This document shows positions 1 through 8,814 of a stretch of DNA of 64,000 nucleotides, in pieces. Every line of letters begins with the position of its first letter. Position 1 is the first letter of the stretch. The position numbers and the translations under genes are program-made. The notes beneath the pieces were generated by a model, which saw only the letters and a program-made list of their open reading frames with translations, ran no database searches and had not been told where the DNA came from. This DNA is from Mycolicibacter sinensis (GTDB lineage Bacteria > Actinomycetota > Actinomycetes > Mycobacteriales > Mycobacteriaceae), in assembly GCF_001667375.1 (NCBI RefSeq), contig NZ_LZIN01000031.1:1-64000 (forward strand). Reading direction: 5' to 3'.

Positions 1-2
1 GG

Positions 3-182
3 TTCCCGCCGCCGCCGGGCTTCCCGCCGCCGCCTGCCTTCCCGCCGCCGCCGGAGTTCGCGCCGCCGCCTGCCTTCCCGCCGCCGCCGGAGTTCCCGCC
101 ACCGGCTGATTTCCCGCCGCCCCCGCCGCCGGCCGAACCGCCGCCGGGCCAGCCGCAGCCGGGCACCGCAACTGTGCCTTAA
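3..182 (+). CDS. C-terminal end of a proline-rich repeat protein (partial)
   Basis: The window opens inside a reading frame that ends with TAA at 180-182. The visible 59 residues are almost entirely a repeat of Phe-Pro-Pro-Pro-Pro followed by two variable residues (PG, PA, PE, AD), ending in a Gln/Pro/Gly-rich tail that stops in TATVP. No catalytic domain is visible. Such tails occur on exported or cell-wall proteins of mycobacteria, including PE/PPE-like and proline-rich secreted proteins, but the N-terminus is outside the window and the family cannot be named. The gene converges on coaA, whose stop codon lies 28 bp downstream. Confidence 0.6.
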   Translation, partial: FPPPPGFPPPPAFPPPPEFAPPPAFPPPPEFPPPADFPPPPPPAEPPPGQPQPGTATVP

Positions 183-210
183 AGTCGCCCTGGCCAGTGG
201 CTTCGACCCT

Positions 211-1149
211 TTAGAGCTTGCGCAGCCGCAGCCGGTTGATGGAGTGATCGGCGTCCTTGCGCAACACCAGCGTGGCCCGCGGCCGGGTGGGCAGGATGTT
301 CTCGACCAGGTTGGGCCGGTTGATGGAACGCCAGATGTCGCGCGCGGCGGTCACCGCCTGCTGGTCGTTGAGCGCTGCGTAGTGGTGGAAGTGCGACTCC
401 GGGTTGGCGAACGAGGTGGAGCGCATCGCCAGGAAGCGCGAGACGTACCAGTGCTCGATGTCTTCCACCCGGGCGTCGACGTACAGCGAGAAGTCGAACA
501 GGTCCGAGATCATCAGCGTCGGGCCGGTCTGTAAGACGTTGAGGCCCTCGAGGATCAGGATGTCGGGGTGGCGGACCACCTGCTTGGCGCCGGGCACGAT
601 GTCATAGCTCAGGTGTGAATACACCGGCGCGCACGCGTACTCGGTACCGGACTTCACCGAGGTGACGAAGCGCATCAGCGCACGACGGTTATAGCTCTCC
701 GGAAACCCTTTGCGGTGCATCAGGTGCCGGCGTTCCAACTCGTGGTTGGGATACAAGAATCCGTCGGTGGTGACCAGGTCCACCCGCGGATGGTGTCCCC
801 AGCGGGCCAGCAGCGCTTGCAGCACGCGGGCCGTCGTCGACTTGCCGACGGCCACGCTGCCGGCCACGCCGATGATGAACGGCACCGGCCGGTCCGGGTT
901 CTGGTCATGCTCACCGAGGAACTCCGCGGTTGCGGCGAACAGCTGCTGACGAGCGGCGACCTGCAGGTGCAGCAGACGCGCGAGCGGCAGATAAACCTCT
1001 TCGACCTCCAGCAGGTCGACCTGCTCACCGAGGCCGCGCAGGGCCACGACCTCTTCTTCGGTGAGCGGCATTGGCGTCGACATACGCAGCGCCCGCCATT
1101 GACGTCGGTCGAACTCCACATAGGGACTCGGCTCGCTAAGCCGCCGCAT
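211..1149 (-). CDS. coaA: Pantothenate kinase, type I (CoaA)
   Basis: Catalyses ATP-dependent phosphorylation of pantothenate, the first and usually rate-limiting step of coenzyme A synthesis in the cytoplasm. The 312-residue protein has the P-loop [12 protein letters not shown] near residues 93-104, followed by TTDGFLYPN and the [11 protein letters not shown] substrate-binding stretch. The C-terminus is the typical [13 protein letters not shown]. Length and sequence agree with the M. tuberculosis CoaA (Rv1092c) from end to end. The start ATG at 1149 gives the [14 protein letters not shown]-terminus expected for the family. It is transcribed divergently from the DUF885 gene, with 45 bp between the start codons. 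Confidence 0.97.
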   Translation of the reverse strand: MRRLSEPSPYVEFDRRQWRALRMSTPMPLTEEEVVALRGLGEQVDLLEVEEVYLPLARLLHLQVAARQQLFAATAEFLGEHDQNPDRPVPFIIGVAGSVAVGKSTTARVLQALLARWGHHPRVDLVTTDGFLYPNHELERRHLMHRKGFPESYNRRALMRFVTSVKSGTEYACAPVYSHLSYDIVPGAKQVVRHPDILILEGLNVLQTGPTLMISDLFDFSLYVDARVEDIEHWYVSRFLAMRSTSFANPESHFHHYAALNDQQAVTAARDIWRSINRPNLVENILPTRPRATLVLRKDADHSINRLRLRKL

Positions 1150-1180
1150 GACCGTACAGTCTTGCAGTACCCCCGGCGGT

Positions 1181-1197
1181 TAGCCTGATCGGGTATG
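1181..1197 (+). promoter_or_regulatory. -10 hexamer TAGCCT placed for a near-leaderless transcript
   Basis: TAGCCT at 1181-1186 fits the mycobacterial TANNNT -10 element. The predicted first transcribed base is about 1193, two bases before the ATG at 1195. There is no purine-rich ribosome-binding site in front of that ATG. Confidence 0.5.
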
Positions 1198-2400
1198 GAG
1201 CCCGCCGCATTGACCCGTGAATACCTGCTGCTCGGTCTGCGCTTCGACCGGATCGAGTCAGGTTATGTCGACGCCTTCACCGGTGATCCGGCGCTGCGAC
1301 GACGTGTCGAGAATGAGCCGATGCCCGAGCCGGCCGCGCTGGCCCGCCGGGCCGAGACGTTGCTCGCGGCGCTGCCGAGTGGTCTGCCGGAGGCGCGCGC
1401 CGACTACCTGCGAGTGCACCTGCGGGCGCTGGCGTGTGCGGGGCGCAAGTTCGCCGGGGAAGAGGTCGGCTTCATCGACGAGGTGCGCGACTACTTCGAT
1501 GTCGACATCGCCAAGGGCGACACCGACCGCTATCGGCAGGCGCATGCCCGGCTCGACGAAGCTTTGGGCGGGACCGGCCCCTTGGCTGACCGGATGGCCG
1601 CGTACCGCCGGGCCGAGGAGATTCCGCCGGAACGGCTCGAGGCGGCTATCCACGCGTTCTCCTCGGCGCTGCGCGACCGGGTGCGCGCCCACTTCCGGCT
1701 GCCGGAGGCCGAGACCATCACCTACGAGGTCGTCACCGACAAGCCCTGGTCGGGATTCAACTACTACCACGGCGACTATCGCTCCACGGTGGCGGTCAAC
1801 GCCGATCTCAAGCAGCTGATGTCGAATCTGCCACGGCTGGTGGCCCACGAGTCCTACCCGGGCCATCACACCGAGCACTGCCGCAAGGAAGCCGGGCTGG
1901 TCGCGCAACTGGGCCAGGCCGAGCAGACCATTTTTCTGGTCAACACCCCGCAGTGTCTGATGGCCGAGGGCCTGGCCGACCTGGCGCTCTACGCCGCGGT
2001 CGGCCCCGGTTGGGGCGGCTGGGCCGCGGAGATCTACGCCGACCTGGGGCTGCGGTTCGACGGCGAGCGGGCCGAGGCGGTCGCCGACGCCGCGGCGGCG
2101 CTGGCCGATGTGCGCCAAGACGCGGCGCTGATGCTGCACGACGAGCGCCGCGACGCCGACGAGGTGGCCGACTACCTGCGCCGGTGGCTGCTGGTCTCCG
2201 ACGATCGCGCGCGCCAAACCCTGCGGTTCCTGTCGTCGCCGCTGTGGCGGGCCTACACCTCGACGTATGTGGAGGGCTACCGGCTGCTGCGCTCCTGGCT
2301 GGACGCCGCCCCGGACGGGGTGAACCTCACCGAGCGGTTCGGTCGGCTGCTCGACGAGCCGCTGATCCCGTCGTCGCTACGGGCCGAGCTGGCTCTATAG
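1195..2400 (+). CDS. DUF885-type putative metallopeptidase
   Basis: 401-residue protein of the DUF885 family, which is related to zinc carboxypeptidase-like enzymes. The diagnostic motif [11 protein letters not shown] begins at His218 and offers the HExxxGH zinc ligands and catalytic Glu219. A second acidic element, [11 protein letters not shown], follows about 40 residues later and probably supplies the third ligand. There is no signal peptide, so it is likely cytoplasmic. Substrate unknown. Its stop codon overlaps the predicted -10 box of glyA (2398-2403). Confidence 0.8.
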   Translation: MEPAALTREYLLLGLRFDRIESGYVDAFTGDPALRRRVENEPMPEPAALARRAETLLAALPSGLPEARADYLRVHLRALACAGRKFAGEEVGFIDEVRDYFDVDIAKGDTDRYRQAHARLDEALGGTGPLADRMAAYRRAEEIPPERLEAAIHAFSSALRDRVRAHFRLPEAETITYEVVTDKPWSGFNYYHGDYRSTVAVNADLKQLMSNLPRLVAHESYPGHHTEHCRKEAGLVAQLGQAEQTIFLVNTPQCLMAEGLADLALYAAVGPGWGGWAAEIYADLGLRFDGERAEAVADAAAALADVRQDAALMLHDERRDADEVADYLRRWLLVSDDRARQTLRFLSSPLWRAYTSTYVEGYRLLRSWLDAAPDGVNLTERFGRLLDEPLIPSSLRAELAL

Positions 2401-2410
2401 ACTGGCCCGC

Positions 2411-3724
2411 GTGACTGCGATGCCCAAATCCCGCCCCGCCTCCGCTGTGTTGTCGGCCCCGTTGCGCGAGCTCGACCCCGATATCGCCGAGCTGCTCGGT
2501 AAGGAGTTGGGGCGCCAGCGCGACACCCTGGAGATGATCGCGTCGGAGAACTTCGTGCCGCGTGCGGTGCTGCAGGCCCACGGCAGCGTCCTGACCAACA
2601 AATACGCCGAGGGCCTGCCCGGCCGGCGCTACTACGGCGGCTGTGAGCACGTCGACGTGGTGGAGAACATTGCCCGCGACCGCGCCAAAGAACTGTTCGG
2701 CGCTGAGTTCGCCAATGTGCAGCCGCACTCGGGCGCCCAGGCGAACGCCGCGGTGCTGCAGGCGCTGATGGAGCCCGGTGAGCGGCTGCTAGGCCTGGAC
2801 CTGGCCAACGGCGGGCACCTGACCCATGGGATGCGGCTGAACTTCTCCGGCAAGCTCTACGACAACGCCTTCTACGGCGTCGACCCGGTCACCCACCGCG
2901 TCGACATGGACGTTGTTCGCGCGCAGGCGCTGGAGTTCAAGCCGAAGGTGATCATCGCCGGCTGGTCGGCCTACCCGCGGATCCTGGACTTTGAAGCCTT
3001 CCGCTCGATCGCCGACGAGGTGGACGCGACGCTGTGGGTGGACATGGCGCACTTCGCCGGGCTGGTGGCCGCCGGACTGCACCCATCGCCAGTACCGCAC
3101 GCGCAGGTGGTGTCCACCACCGTGCACAAGACCCTCGGCGGCCCGCGCTCCGGTCTGATCGTCGGCAAGAAGGAATTCGCCAAGCAGATCAACTCGGCGG
3201 TCTTCCCCGGTCAGCAGGGCGGCCCGCTGATGCACGTGATCGCCGCCAAGGCCGTCGCGCTCAAGATCGCCGGCACCGCCGAGTTCGCCGAGCGGCAGCA
3301 GCGGGTGCTCTCGGGCGCCAGGATCATCGCCGAACGCCTGCTGGCCGCCGACGTCGCCAAGGCCGGTGTGTCGGTGGTCAGTGGCGGCACCGACGTGCAT
3401 CTGGTGCTCGTCGACCTGCGGGACTCGCCACTGGACGGCCAGATGGCCGAGGATCTGCTGCACGAGGTGGGCATCACGGTCAACCGCAACGCCGTGCCCA
3501 ATGACCCGCGGCCGCCGATGGTGACCTCCGGGCTACGGGTGGGCACTCCGGCGCTGGCAGCCCGCGGCTTCGGCGACGCCGAGTTCACCGAGGTCGCCGA
3601 TGTCATCGCCACCGCGCTGGCGGCCGGCTCGGCCGCCGACGTGCCGGCCTTGCGGGCCCGGGTCGCCAAGCTGACACAGGACTTCCCGCTCTATGACGGC
3701 CTGGAGGACTGGAAGCTCGCCTGA
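2411..3724 (+). CDS. glyA: Serine hydroxymethyltransferase (GlyA)
   Basis: PLP enzyme that interconverts serine and glycine with tetrahydrofolate, the main entry of one-carbon units. 437 residues; recognisable are the N-terminal [16 protein letters not shown], the YYGGCEHVD segment, and the cofactor lysine in [14 protein letters not shown] (Lys240). It starts with GTG at 2411. TAGACT at 2398-2403 would place transcription start at about 2410, so a leaderless mRNA is likely. Orthologue of Rv1093 (glyA1), in the same position between coaA and desA2. Confidence 0.96.
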   Translation: MTAMPKSRPASAVLSAPLRELDPDIAELLGKELGRQRDTLEMIASENFVPRAVLQAHGSVLTNKYAEGLPGRRYYGGCEHVDVVENIARDRAKELFGAEFANVQPHSGAQANAAVLQALMEPGERLLGLDLANGGHLTHGMRLNFSGKLYDNAFYGVDPVTHRVDMDVVRAQALEFKPKVIIAGWSAYPRILDFEAFRSIADEVDATLWVDMAHFAGLVAAGLHPSPVPHAQVVSTTVHKTLGGPRSGLIVGKKEFAKQINSAVFPGQQGGPLMHVIAAKAVALKIAGTAEFAERQQRVLSGARIIAERLLAADVAKAGVSVVSGGTDVHLVLVDLRDSPLDGQMAEDLLHEVGITVNRNAVPNDPRPPMVTSGLRVGTPALAARGFGDAEFTEVADVIATALAAGSAADVPALRARVAKLTQDFPLYDGLEDWKLA

Positions 3725-3741
3725 CCGGGCGCTGGGGGCAC

Positions 3742-3760
3742 CTCCCGCTTGCGGGGGACG
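3742..3760. repeat. GC-rich CTCCCGC/GCGGGGG element downstream of glyA
   Basis: CTCCCGC at 3742-3748 and GCGGGGG at 3751-3757 form a short inverted repeat just after the glyA stop. It resembles small GC-rich intergenic elements common in slow-growing mycobacteria and could act as a weak terminator. There is no T tract. Confidence 0.3.
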
Positions 3761-3790
3761 GGTCGCCCGCGGATGAAACGCCGCCCCGGG

Positions 3791-3821
3791 TTGACAAGAT
3801 AGTGTGAATTCGGGTTACAGT
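3791..3821 (+). promoter_or_regulatory. Sigma-A-like promoter of desA2
   Basis: TTGACA at 3791-3796 and TACAGT at 3816-3821 are separated by 19 bp. Transcription would start at about 3828, one base before the desA2 ATG, so the message is probably leaderless. Confidence 0.55.
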
Positions 3822-3828
3822 TACTTTC

Positions 3829-4656
3829 ATGGCTCAACGTCCTGTTGCTAATGCGCTGATTCGCGAGCTGGAACCGGTGGTCGCCGCGAACATGGTCCGT
3901 CACATCGACACGGTCGACCCGTGGTACGCCCACGACTTCGTGCCGTTCGAACAGGGTAAGAACTTCGCCTTCCTCGGCGGCACCGACTGGGACCCGTCGC
4001 AGGTCAGCTTGCCCAAGGCGATCACCGACGCGTGCGAGATCCTGCTCATCGAGAAGGACAGCCTGGCCGGCTACCACCGCGAACTGGTCGAGCACTTCAT
4101 CCTCGAGGACAAGTGGGCGCGCTGGATCGGCCGGTGGACCGCCGAAGAGCACCTGCACGCCATCGCACTGCGCGAATACCTGATGGTGACCCGGGAGATC
4201 GACCCGAACGAAAACGAGCGTGTTCGCATGGAGCACGTGCAGAAGGGCTATCGGGCCGACCATTACAGCCAGGTCGAGACGCTGGTGTTCATGGCCTTCT
4301 ACGAGCGCGCGTGCGCCGAGTTCTGCCGCAATCTGGCCGACAAGACCGACGAGCCGGTGCTCAAAGGTCTGATCAGCCGCATCGCCGGGGACGAGGAACG
4401 CCACGAGGAGTTCTTCGCCAACCTGATCGCGCACTGCCTGGACTACGTGCCCGAGGAGACGGTGGCCGCCATCGCCGCTCGGGCCGCCGAGCTGAAGATC
4501 GTCGGCGCCGACATCGACGCCTACGCCGATCGGCAGGCCGGAATCGCCGAAGCCGGCATTTTCGGGCCCGACCAGTTGCGCCGGGTGATCTCCGACCGGA
4601 TCAGCGCCTGGGGCTTGGCCGCCCACCCCGATCTGAAGGCCTTCGCCATCAGCTGA
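3829..4656 (+). CDS. desA2: Acyl-ACP desaturase-family protein DesA2
   Basis: Di-iron ferritin-like protein of the stearoyl-ACP desaturase family, implicated in mycolic-acid precursor desaturation. 275 residues, the length of the M. tuberculosis orthologue Rv1094. Iron-binding motifs are visible as EEHLH (about residues 105-109) and DEERHEE (about residues 188-194), with the Glu of EHFILEDKW also in place. The ATG at 3829 fits the promoter and the MAQRPVANALIRELEPVV N-terminus. It sits between glyA and phoH2 as in M. tuberculosis. Confidence 0.94.
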   Translation: MAQRPVANALIRELEPVVAANMVRHIDTVDPWYAHDFVPFEQGKNFAFLGGTDWDPSQVSLPKAITDACEILLIEKDSLAGYHRELVEHFILEDKWARWIGRWTAEEHLHAIALREYLMVTREIDPNENERVRMEHVQKGYRADHYSQVETLVFMAFYERACAEFCRNLADKTDEPVLKGLISRIAGDEERHEEFFANLIAHCLDYVPEETVAAIAARAAELKIVGADIDAYADRQAGIAEAGIFGPDQLRRVISDRISAWGLAAHPDLKAFAIS

Positions 4657-4713
4657 TCAGCTCCGGCGCGCCTGCCCGGCGGGCGCCCGCCGACGGGGGT
4701 ACCGTCGCAAGCG

Positions 4714-4860
4714 ATGGCTAGCCACACGCTCTGCTGTCTAGGCGGCACCACCGGTCATGAACTCGACAGGACCGGCCCTGGTCCTGGGGCCGCTTCACCC
4801 CGTCGAATTGCTCGCGCGGGGTCGCGCGGGCCCTCACCCGCTGGAGCGCTCAGTGCCTGA
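4714..4860 (+). CDS. phoAT: Putative PhoAT antitoxin, 48 aa, overlapping phoH2
   Basis: A 48-residue reading frame runs from ATG 4714 to TGA 4858-4860 and overlaps the GTG start of phoH2 (4853) by 8 bp in a different frame. The product starts [11 protein letters not shown] and ends PAGALSA; it is basic and Gly/Pro-rich with no known fold. In mycobacteria phoH2 is known to be preceded by a short overlapping antitoxin gene, phoAT. The position, size and overlap here match that arrangement. TACCGT at 4700-4705 puts the predicted transcript start within two bases of the ATG, so phoAT is likely leaderless and phoH2 translationally coupled to it. Confidence 0.6.
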   Translation: MASHTLCCLGGTTGHELDRTGPGPGAASPRRIARAGSRGPSPAGALSA

Positions 4861-6160
4861 AATCCGGACGTACGTGCTCGACACCTCCGTGCTGCTGTCG
4901 GACCCGTGGGCTTGCACCCGGTTCGCCGAGCACGAGGTCGTCGTCCCGCTGGTGGTGATCAGCGAGCTGGAGGCCAAACGCCACCATCACGAGCTCGGCT
5001 GGTTCGCCCGCCAGGCGCTGCGCCTCTTCGACGATATGCGATTGGAGCACGGTCGTCTTGATCAGCCGATTCCCGTTGGTACCCAAGGCGGTCGGCTGCA
5101 TGTCGAGCTCAACCACAGCGACCCTTCGGTGTTGCCCTCGGGGTTTCGCACCGCGGACAATGACTCCCGGATCTTGACCTGCGCCGCCAACCTCGCCGCC
5201 GAGGGGCGACGAGTCACGTTGGTGAGCAAGGACATTCCGTTGCGGGTCAAGGCCGCTGCGGTGGGTCTGGCGGCCGACGAATACCACGCCCAGGATGTCA
5301 TCGTCTCCGGCTGGACCGGGATGGACGAAGTCGAGGCGGCCGTCGATGACATCGACGCCCTGTTCGACGAGGGCGAGATCGACCTGGCCTCCGCACGGGA
5401 TCTGCCGTGCCACACCGGGGTTCGCCTGCTCGGCGGTAGCTCGCACGCGCTGGGCCGGGTCAACGCGGCCAAGCGGGTGCAGCTGGTCCGAGGTGACCGG
5501 GAGGCCTTCGGGCTGCGCGGTCGTTCCGCCGAGCAGCGAGTGGCGCTGGACCTGCTGCTCGACGAATCAATCGGCATCGTCTCACTCGGCGGCAAGGCCG
5601 GCACCGGCAAGTCGGCGCTGGCGCTGTGCGCCGGTCTGGAAGCCGTTCTCGAGCGGCGCACGCAGCGCAAGGTGGTGGTGTTCCGGCCGCTCTACGCCGT
5701 CGGCGGCCAGGAACTCGGTTATCTGCCGGGCAGTGAGAACGAGAAGATGGGCCCGTGGGCCCAGGCCGTGTTCGACACCCTGGAGGGCCTGGCCAGCCCG
5801 GCGGTGCTCGAGGAAGTGCTCTCGCGCGGCATGCTCGAGGTGCTGCCGCTGACCCACATCCGGGGCCGGTCGCTGCACGACTCGTTCGTGATCGTCGACG
5901 AGGCCCAGTCGCTGGAGCGCAACGTGTTGCTGACGGTGCTGTCGCGGTTGGGCACCGGTTCGCGGGTGGTGCTCACCCACGACGTCGCCCAGCGCGACAA
6001 CCTGCGGGTCGGCCGGCACGACGGTATCGCCGCGGTGATCGAAAAGCTCAAGGGTCACCCGCTGTTCGCCCACATCACGCTGCTGCGCAGTGAGCGTTCG
6101 CCGATCGCCGCGCTGGTCACCGAGATGCTCGAGGAGATCAGCGGCCCCGACCTGCGCTGA
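4853..6160 (+). CDS. phoH2: PhoH2: PIN-domain RNase fused to PhoH helicase
   Basis: 435 residues from GTG 4853. The N-terminal PIN (VapC-like) domain begins [14 protein letters not shown] and carries its acidic residues through about residue 140. The C-terminal PhoH ATPase has Walker [10 protein letters not shown] (about 246-254) and Walker [11 protein letters not shown]. PhoH2 proteins are RNA helicases and sequence-specific RNases acting as the toxin of a PhoAT-PhoH2 pair. An in-frame ATG at 4757 would add 32 residues with no homology to the family and would start inside phoAT, so the GTG is preferred. Orthologue of Rv1095. Confidence 0.92.
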   Translation: MPEIRTYVLDTSVLLSDPWACTRFAEHEVVVPLVVISELEAKRHHHELGWFARQALRLFDDMRLEHGRLDQPIPVGTQGGRLHVELNHSDPSVLPSGFRTADNDSRILTCAANLAAEGRRVTLVSKDIPLRVKAAAVGLAADEYHAQDVIVSGWTGMDEVEAAVDDIDALFDEGEIDLASARDLPCHTGVRLLGGSSHALGRVNAAKRVQLVRGDREAFGLRGRSAEQRVALDLLLDESIGIVSLGGKAGTGKSALALCAGLEAVLERRTQRKVVVFRPLYAVGGQELGYLPGSENEKMGPWAQAVFDTLEGLASPAVLEEVLSRGMLEVLPLTHIRGRSLHDSFVIVDEAQSLERNVLLTVLSRLGTGSRVVLTHDVAQRDNLRVGRHDGIAAVIEKLKGHPLFAHITLLRSERSPIAALVTEMLEEISGPDLR

Positions 6161-6168
6161 GCCCCCGG

Positions 6169-6181
6169 TAGGCTGCCCGCG
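6169..6181 (+). promoter_or_regulatory. -10 TAGGCT for a leaderless deacetylase mRNA
   Basis: TAGGCT at 6169-6174 is followed after exactly six bases by the GTG start at 6181. This is the spacing expected when the first base of the start codon is the transcription start. Confidence 0.5.
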
Positions 6182-7026
6182 TGCAGTGTCTGCGAGTGCT
6201 TGCCGGTCTGATCGCTCTTGCGGTGGTGGGGGCGTGTGCCGCCCCGGCCCACCACGCTGCCGCCGGCCCGGTGGACTGCGCGGTGGTCAAGTGTGTGGCG
6301 CTGACCTTCGACGACGGGCCGTCGCCGTACACCGACCGGCTGTTGGGGATCTTGAACGATGCCGGCGCGCGCGCCACGTTCTTCCTGATCGGCAACAAGG
6401 TGGCGGCCGATCCGGCGGGGGCCAAGCGGATCGCCGACGCCGGGATGGAGATCGGCAGCCACACCTGGGAACACCCGAATATGACGACGATCCCGTCGGT
6501 GGACGTGCCCGCCCAGTTCAGCCGGGCCAACGACGCGATCCACTCGGCCACCGGTTCCACCCCGACGCTGTGGCGCCCGCCCGGCGGGCTCACCGATGAC
6601 GCGGTGAATGCCCAGGCCGCCACGTTCGGGTTAGCCGGAATCCTCTGGGACGTCATCCCGTTCGACTGGATCAACGACGCCGATACCGATGCCACCCGCT
6701 ACATGTTGATGACTCAGATCAAGCCCGGGTCGGTGGTGTTGTTCCACGACACCTACTCGTCCACGGTGGATCTGGTCTACCAGTTCCTGCCGGTGCTCAA
6801 AGCCAATGGCTACCACGTGGTTACGGTCAGCCAGCTGCTCGGCCCGCGCGCTCCGGGCAGCGTGTACGGCAGCCGGGAGAACGGCCCACCGGTCCACGAC
6901 CTGCATGACATTCCGCCCGCGGACATCCCAGGACTGCCGGCGACGCCGTCGCCGCCGCCGATGCCGAATTTTCCGATCACCGACATTGCCGGGGCGAATT
7001 CCGGCGGGCCCAACAACGGCGCGTGA
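6181..7026 (+). CDS. Polysaccharide deacetylase (NodB), likely lipoprotein
   Basis: 281-residue orthologue of Rv1096. A signal peptide ends in VVGAC (Cys19), a plausible lipobox, so the enzyme is probably exported and possibly membrane-anchored. NodB motifs are present in order: TFDDGPSPYT (motif 1, metal-binding Asp), SHTWEHPN (motif 2, the two metal His), RPPGG (motif 3) and LFHDTY (motif 5 His). It should remove acetyl groups from cell-wall glycan, probably peptidoglycan as proposed for Rv1096. The last 60 residues are a Pro/Gly-rich tail. GTG start at 6181. Confidence 0.88.
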   Translation: MQCLRVLAGLIALAVVGACAAPAHHAAAGPVDCAVVKCVALTFDDGPSPYTDRLLGILNDAGARATFFLIGNKVAADPAGAKRIADAGMEIGSHTWEHPNMTTIPSVDVPAQFSRANDAIHSATGSTPTLWRPPGGLTDDAVNAQAATFGLAGILWDVIPFDWINDADTDATRYMLMTQIKPGSVVLFHDTYSSTVDLVYQFLPVLKANGYHVVTVSQLLGPRAPGSVYGSRENGPPVHDLHDIPPADIPGLPATPSPPPMPNFPITDIAGANSGGPNNGA

Positions 7027-7037
7027 GCGCGACGCTA

Positions 7038-7715
7038 CTACCCGGCTGAGGACGCGAGTGATATCAGCGCGTTGTCGTACTCCTGTCTTTCGGGCAGTAC
7101 CGGAGCGCTAAGGGCGCGAAACCGCGCCACCAGTAGCTCAGCCAGTTTCTGGAGCTTGATGTTCGTTCGCTGGGAAAGCCAGCGCAACAACTCGAACGAA
7201 GCGGTGTCTTCGAGTCCATAGACGACGGCGAGCATGCCTTTGGCCTGCTCGATCACGGCTCGCCGGTCCACGATGGTGTCCACACCTTCGGAAATGCGGT
7301 CCTGGTAGGCCGCCTCGGAGGGGCTGACATCGATGTAGAAACCCTCGGTGCCGATCACCGCGCCCTGGTCGTCACGTATCGGGTTGCCGACCACGGTGAT
7401 CTGGTGGGTGCGGCCTGCCGTGTCAATCATGCGGTGACGGGTGCTGAAGGCAGCCCGCGTGCGGCGGGAGTCCTCCAGTGCGCCATGGACCTGATCGACA
7501 TCGTCGGGGTGCTTGTGCGCCAACACCTGCGCTGTGGTGGGGTTCGGCATCTCGCCGGGCGCGTAGCCGTGCATCTGCTGCACTTCCGGTGACCATTCCC
7601 AGCGCTCTTGGTCGATGAAGAACCGAAATCGGCCGACGGTCTGCGCTTGGCCGCCCGTGAGTGCCTGGTCGAGTTCGCGGGCCCTTTCCGCTCCGCCAAT
7701 AGTATCCGGCTTCAT
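7038..7715 (-). CDS. PAS-ANTAR domain RNA-binding regulator
   Basis: 225 residues from ATG 7715 (MKPDTIGGAERAR). A PAS domain covers roughly residues 25-135 and contains the HGYAPGEMPN motif. A C-terminal ANTAR domain (about 145-210) begins RRAVIEQAKGMLAV and has conserved hydrophobic positions through NIKLQKLAELLV. ANTAR proteins bind tandem hairpins in mRNA and act as antiterminators; the PAS domain would be the sensor. An upstream in-frame start at 7769 would add 18 Arg/Pro-rich residues unlike the family. Convergent with the deacetylase gene, 11 bp apart. Confidence 0.85.
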   Translation of the reverse strand: MKPDTIGGAERARELDQALTGGQAQTVGRFRFFIDQERWEWSPEVQQMHGYAPGEMPNPTTAQVLAHKHPDDVDQVHGALEDSRRTRAAFSTRHRMIDTAGRTHQITVVGNPIRDDQGAVIGTEGFYIDVSPSEAAYQDRISEGVDTIVDRRAVIEQAKGMLAVVYGLEDTASFELLRWLSQRTNIKLQKLAELLVARFRALSAPVLPERQEYDNALISLASSAG

Positions 7716-7790
7716 AAGACGAAGAATAATTCCCGGCCGCCCACGGGGGCGACAAATTGTGGCCGTCACAACCGTTACGCGCCGGGGTTA

Positions 7791-7826
7791 TTGACACTTT
7801 GACACAAAAAACTATTCTTTGTGTCA
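7791..7826 (+). promoter_or_regulatory. Promoter with embedded 9-bp inverted-repeat operator
   Basis: TTGACA at 7791-7796 and TATTCT at 7813-7818 are 16 bp apart. A perfect inverted repeat, TGACACAAA (7800-7808) and TTTGTGTCA (7818-7826) with a 9-bp centre, covers the spacer, the -10 and the predicted start. This is a typical repressor site; the TetR encoded by the second gene of the operon is the obvious candidate. Confidence 0.65.
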
Positions 7827-7847
7827 GGCGAGCGGAGGAGGCCCCAG

Positions 7848-8801
7848 ATGACGGCAGTGACCAGCAACGTCACCAGCATTGCCCGGGCCGCTCGGGTTCG
7901 GCCCGCGGTGATGGCCCAGTTCCGCAGGCACTCCGGCAGCGTGCTGTCGGGCCTGTTCGGCGCCGCCGCCTTTGACGAGGTGGCCTTGGTTCCGGTGGCC
8001 GCCGCGGTCGACAAGACCGGGCGGTTCGAAAGCAACTTCACCGACCGTGCCATACGCAGCGGATTCTCTGCGCTGCTTGCCATCTGGGGAGACGCCGAGG
8101 ACCGTGCAGCCGAAGGTGAACGCCTCAAGCGGCTGCACCGCGATGTGCACGGCCAGGGCAAGGGGGACTTCGCCGACGTGCGCTACAGCGCGCTGAACCC
8201 ACGGCTGTGGAACTGGATTGCCGTCAGCGGCATGTTCGTGACCCTCAATTCGTTCACTCCGGTCACCGGCATCAAATGGAATGACGCCGAACGGGAAGCG
8301 GCCTACCAGCAGCTGGTCGAGGCGTTCAGCGCCTTTGAGCTGCCCGGCAAGTCCGGCAAGTTTCCCGCCACCTATGCCGTGGCGGCCGCCTACTACGACG
8401 AGATGGTGCGGACGGACCTGGCGGCCAACCCGTTCTTGGACCGGGTCACTGCCGGCCTGGGCAAGCTGCCGCTGCCGTCGGCGCTGCCCGCCCCGGTACG
8501 GGCCGCGGCTGGTCCACTGTGGTCGGTCGTCAGCGCAGGGGCCGGCCGCGTGGTCAAGATCTGCTCATTCGGAATCATGCATCCCGCGGTTCGGGAGCTG
8601 ACCGGGTTCCGCTGGCAGCCGCACCACGACGTCGAATTCAACTTCTACACCCAGCTGCTGCAGATGGCATGGCGGGTCTTGCCCGATCGCGTCGTACTGG
8701 TGCCGCTGGCCTACAACCGTCTGCAGTACGAGAAGTTGGTGAAGGTGCACCGCTCTGTCGCGCTGGAATCCTTTGCGCCCCGCGGCTGTCCGATGGGATG
8801 A
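7848..8801 (+). CDS. MpaB/DUF2236-type oxygenase
   Basis: 317-residue member of the oxygenase MpaB family (formerly DUF2236), heme-dependent proteins related to rubber oxygenase and MpaB'. The conserved HRDVHG segment and the following WNWIAVSGMFVTL stretch are visible. Substrate unknown. ATG 7848 is chosen because a GGAGGAGG ribosome-binding site lies at about 7834-7841 and because an upstream GTG at 7821 falls within the operator, before the predicted transcript start. First gene of a two-gene unit with a TetR regulator 13 bp downstream. Confidence 0.82.
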   Translation: MTAVTSNVTSIARAARVRPAVMAQFRRHSGSVLSGLFGAAAFDEVALVPVAAAVDKTGRFESNFTDRAIRSGFSALLAIWGDAEDRAAEGERLKRLHRDVHGQGKGDFADVRYSALNPRLWNWIAVSGMFVTLNSFTPVTGIKWNDAEREAAYQQLVEAFSAFELPGKSGKFPATYAVAAAYYDEMVRTDLAANPFLDRVTAGLGKLPLPSALPAPVRAAAGPLWSVVSAGAGRVVKICSFGIMHPAVRELTGFRWQPHHDVEFNFYTQLLQMAWRVLPDRVVLVPLAYNRLQYEKLVKVHRSVALESFAPRGCPMG

Positions 8802-8814
8802 CACACTGGTGCCG

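Noticed and set aside
4757..4852. Upstream ATG extension of phoH2
   Set aside because: The 32 extra residues have no family similarity and overlap the phoAT candidate; GTG 4853 aligns with the PIN domain start.
7821..7847. GTG 7821 as start of the MpaB-type gene
   Set aside because: It lies within the operator and before the predicted transcript start; ATG 7848 has a strong ribosome-binding site.
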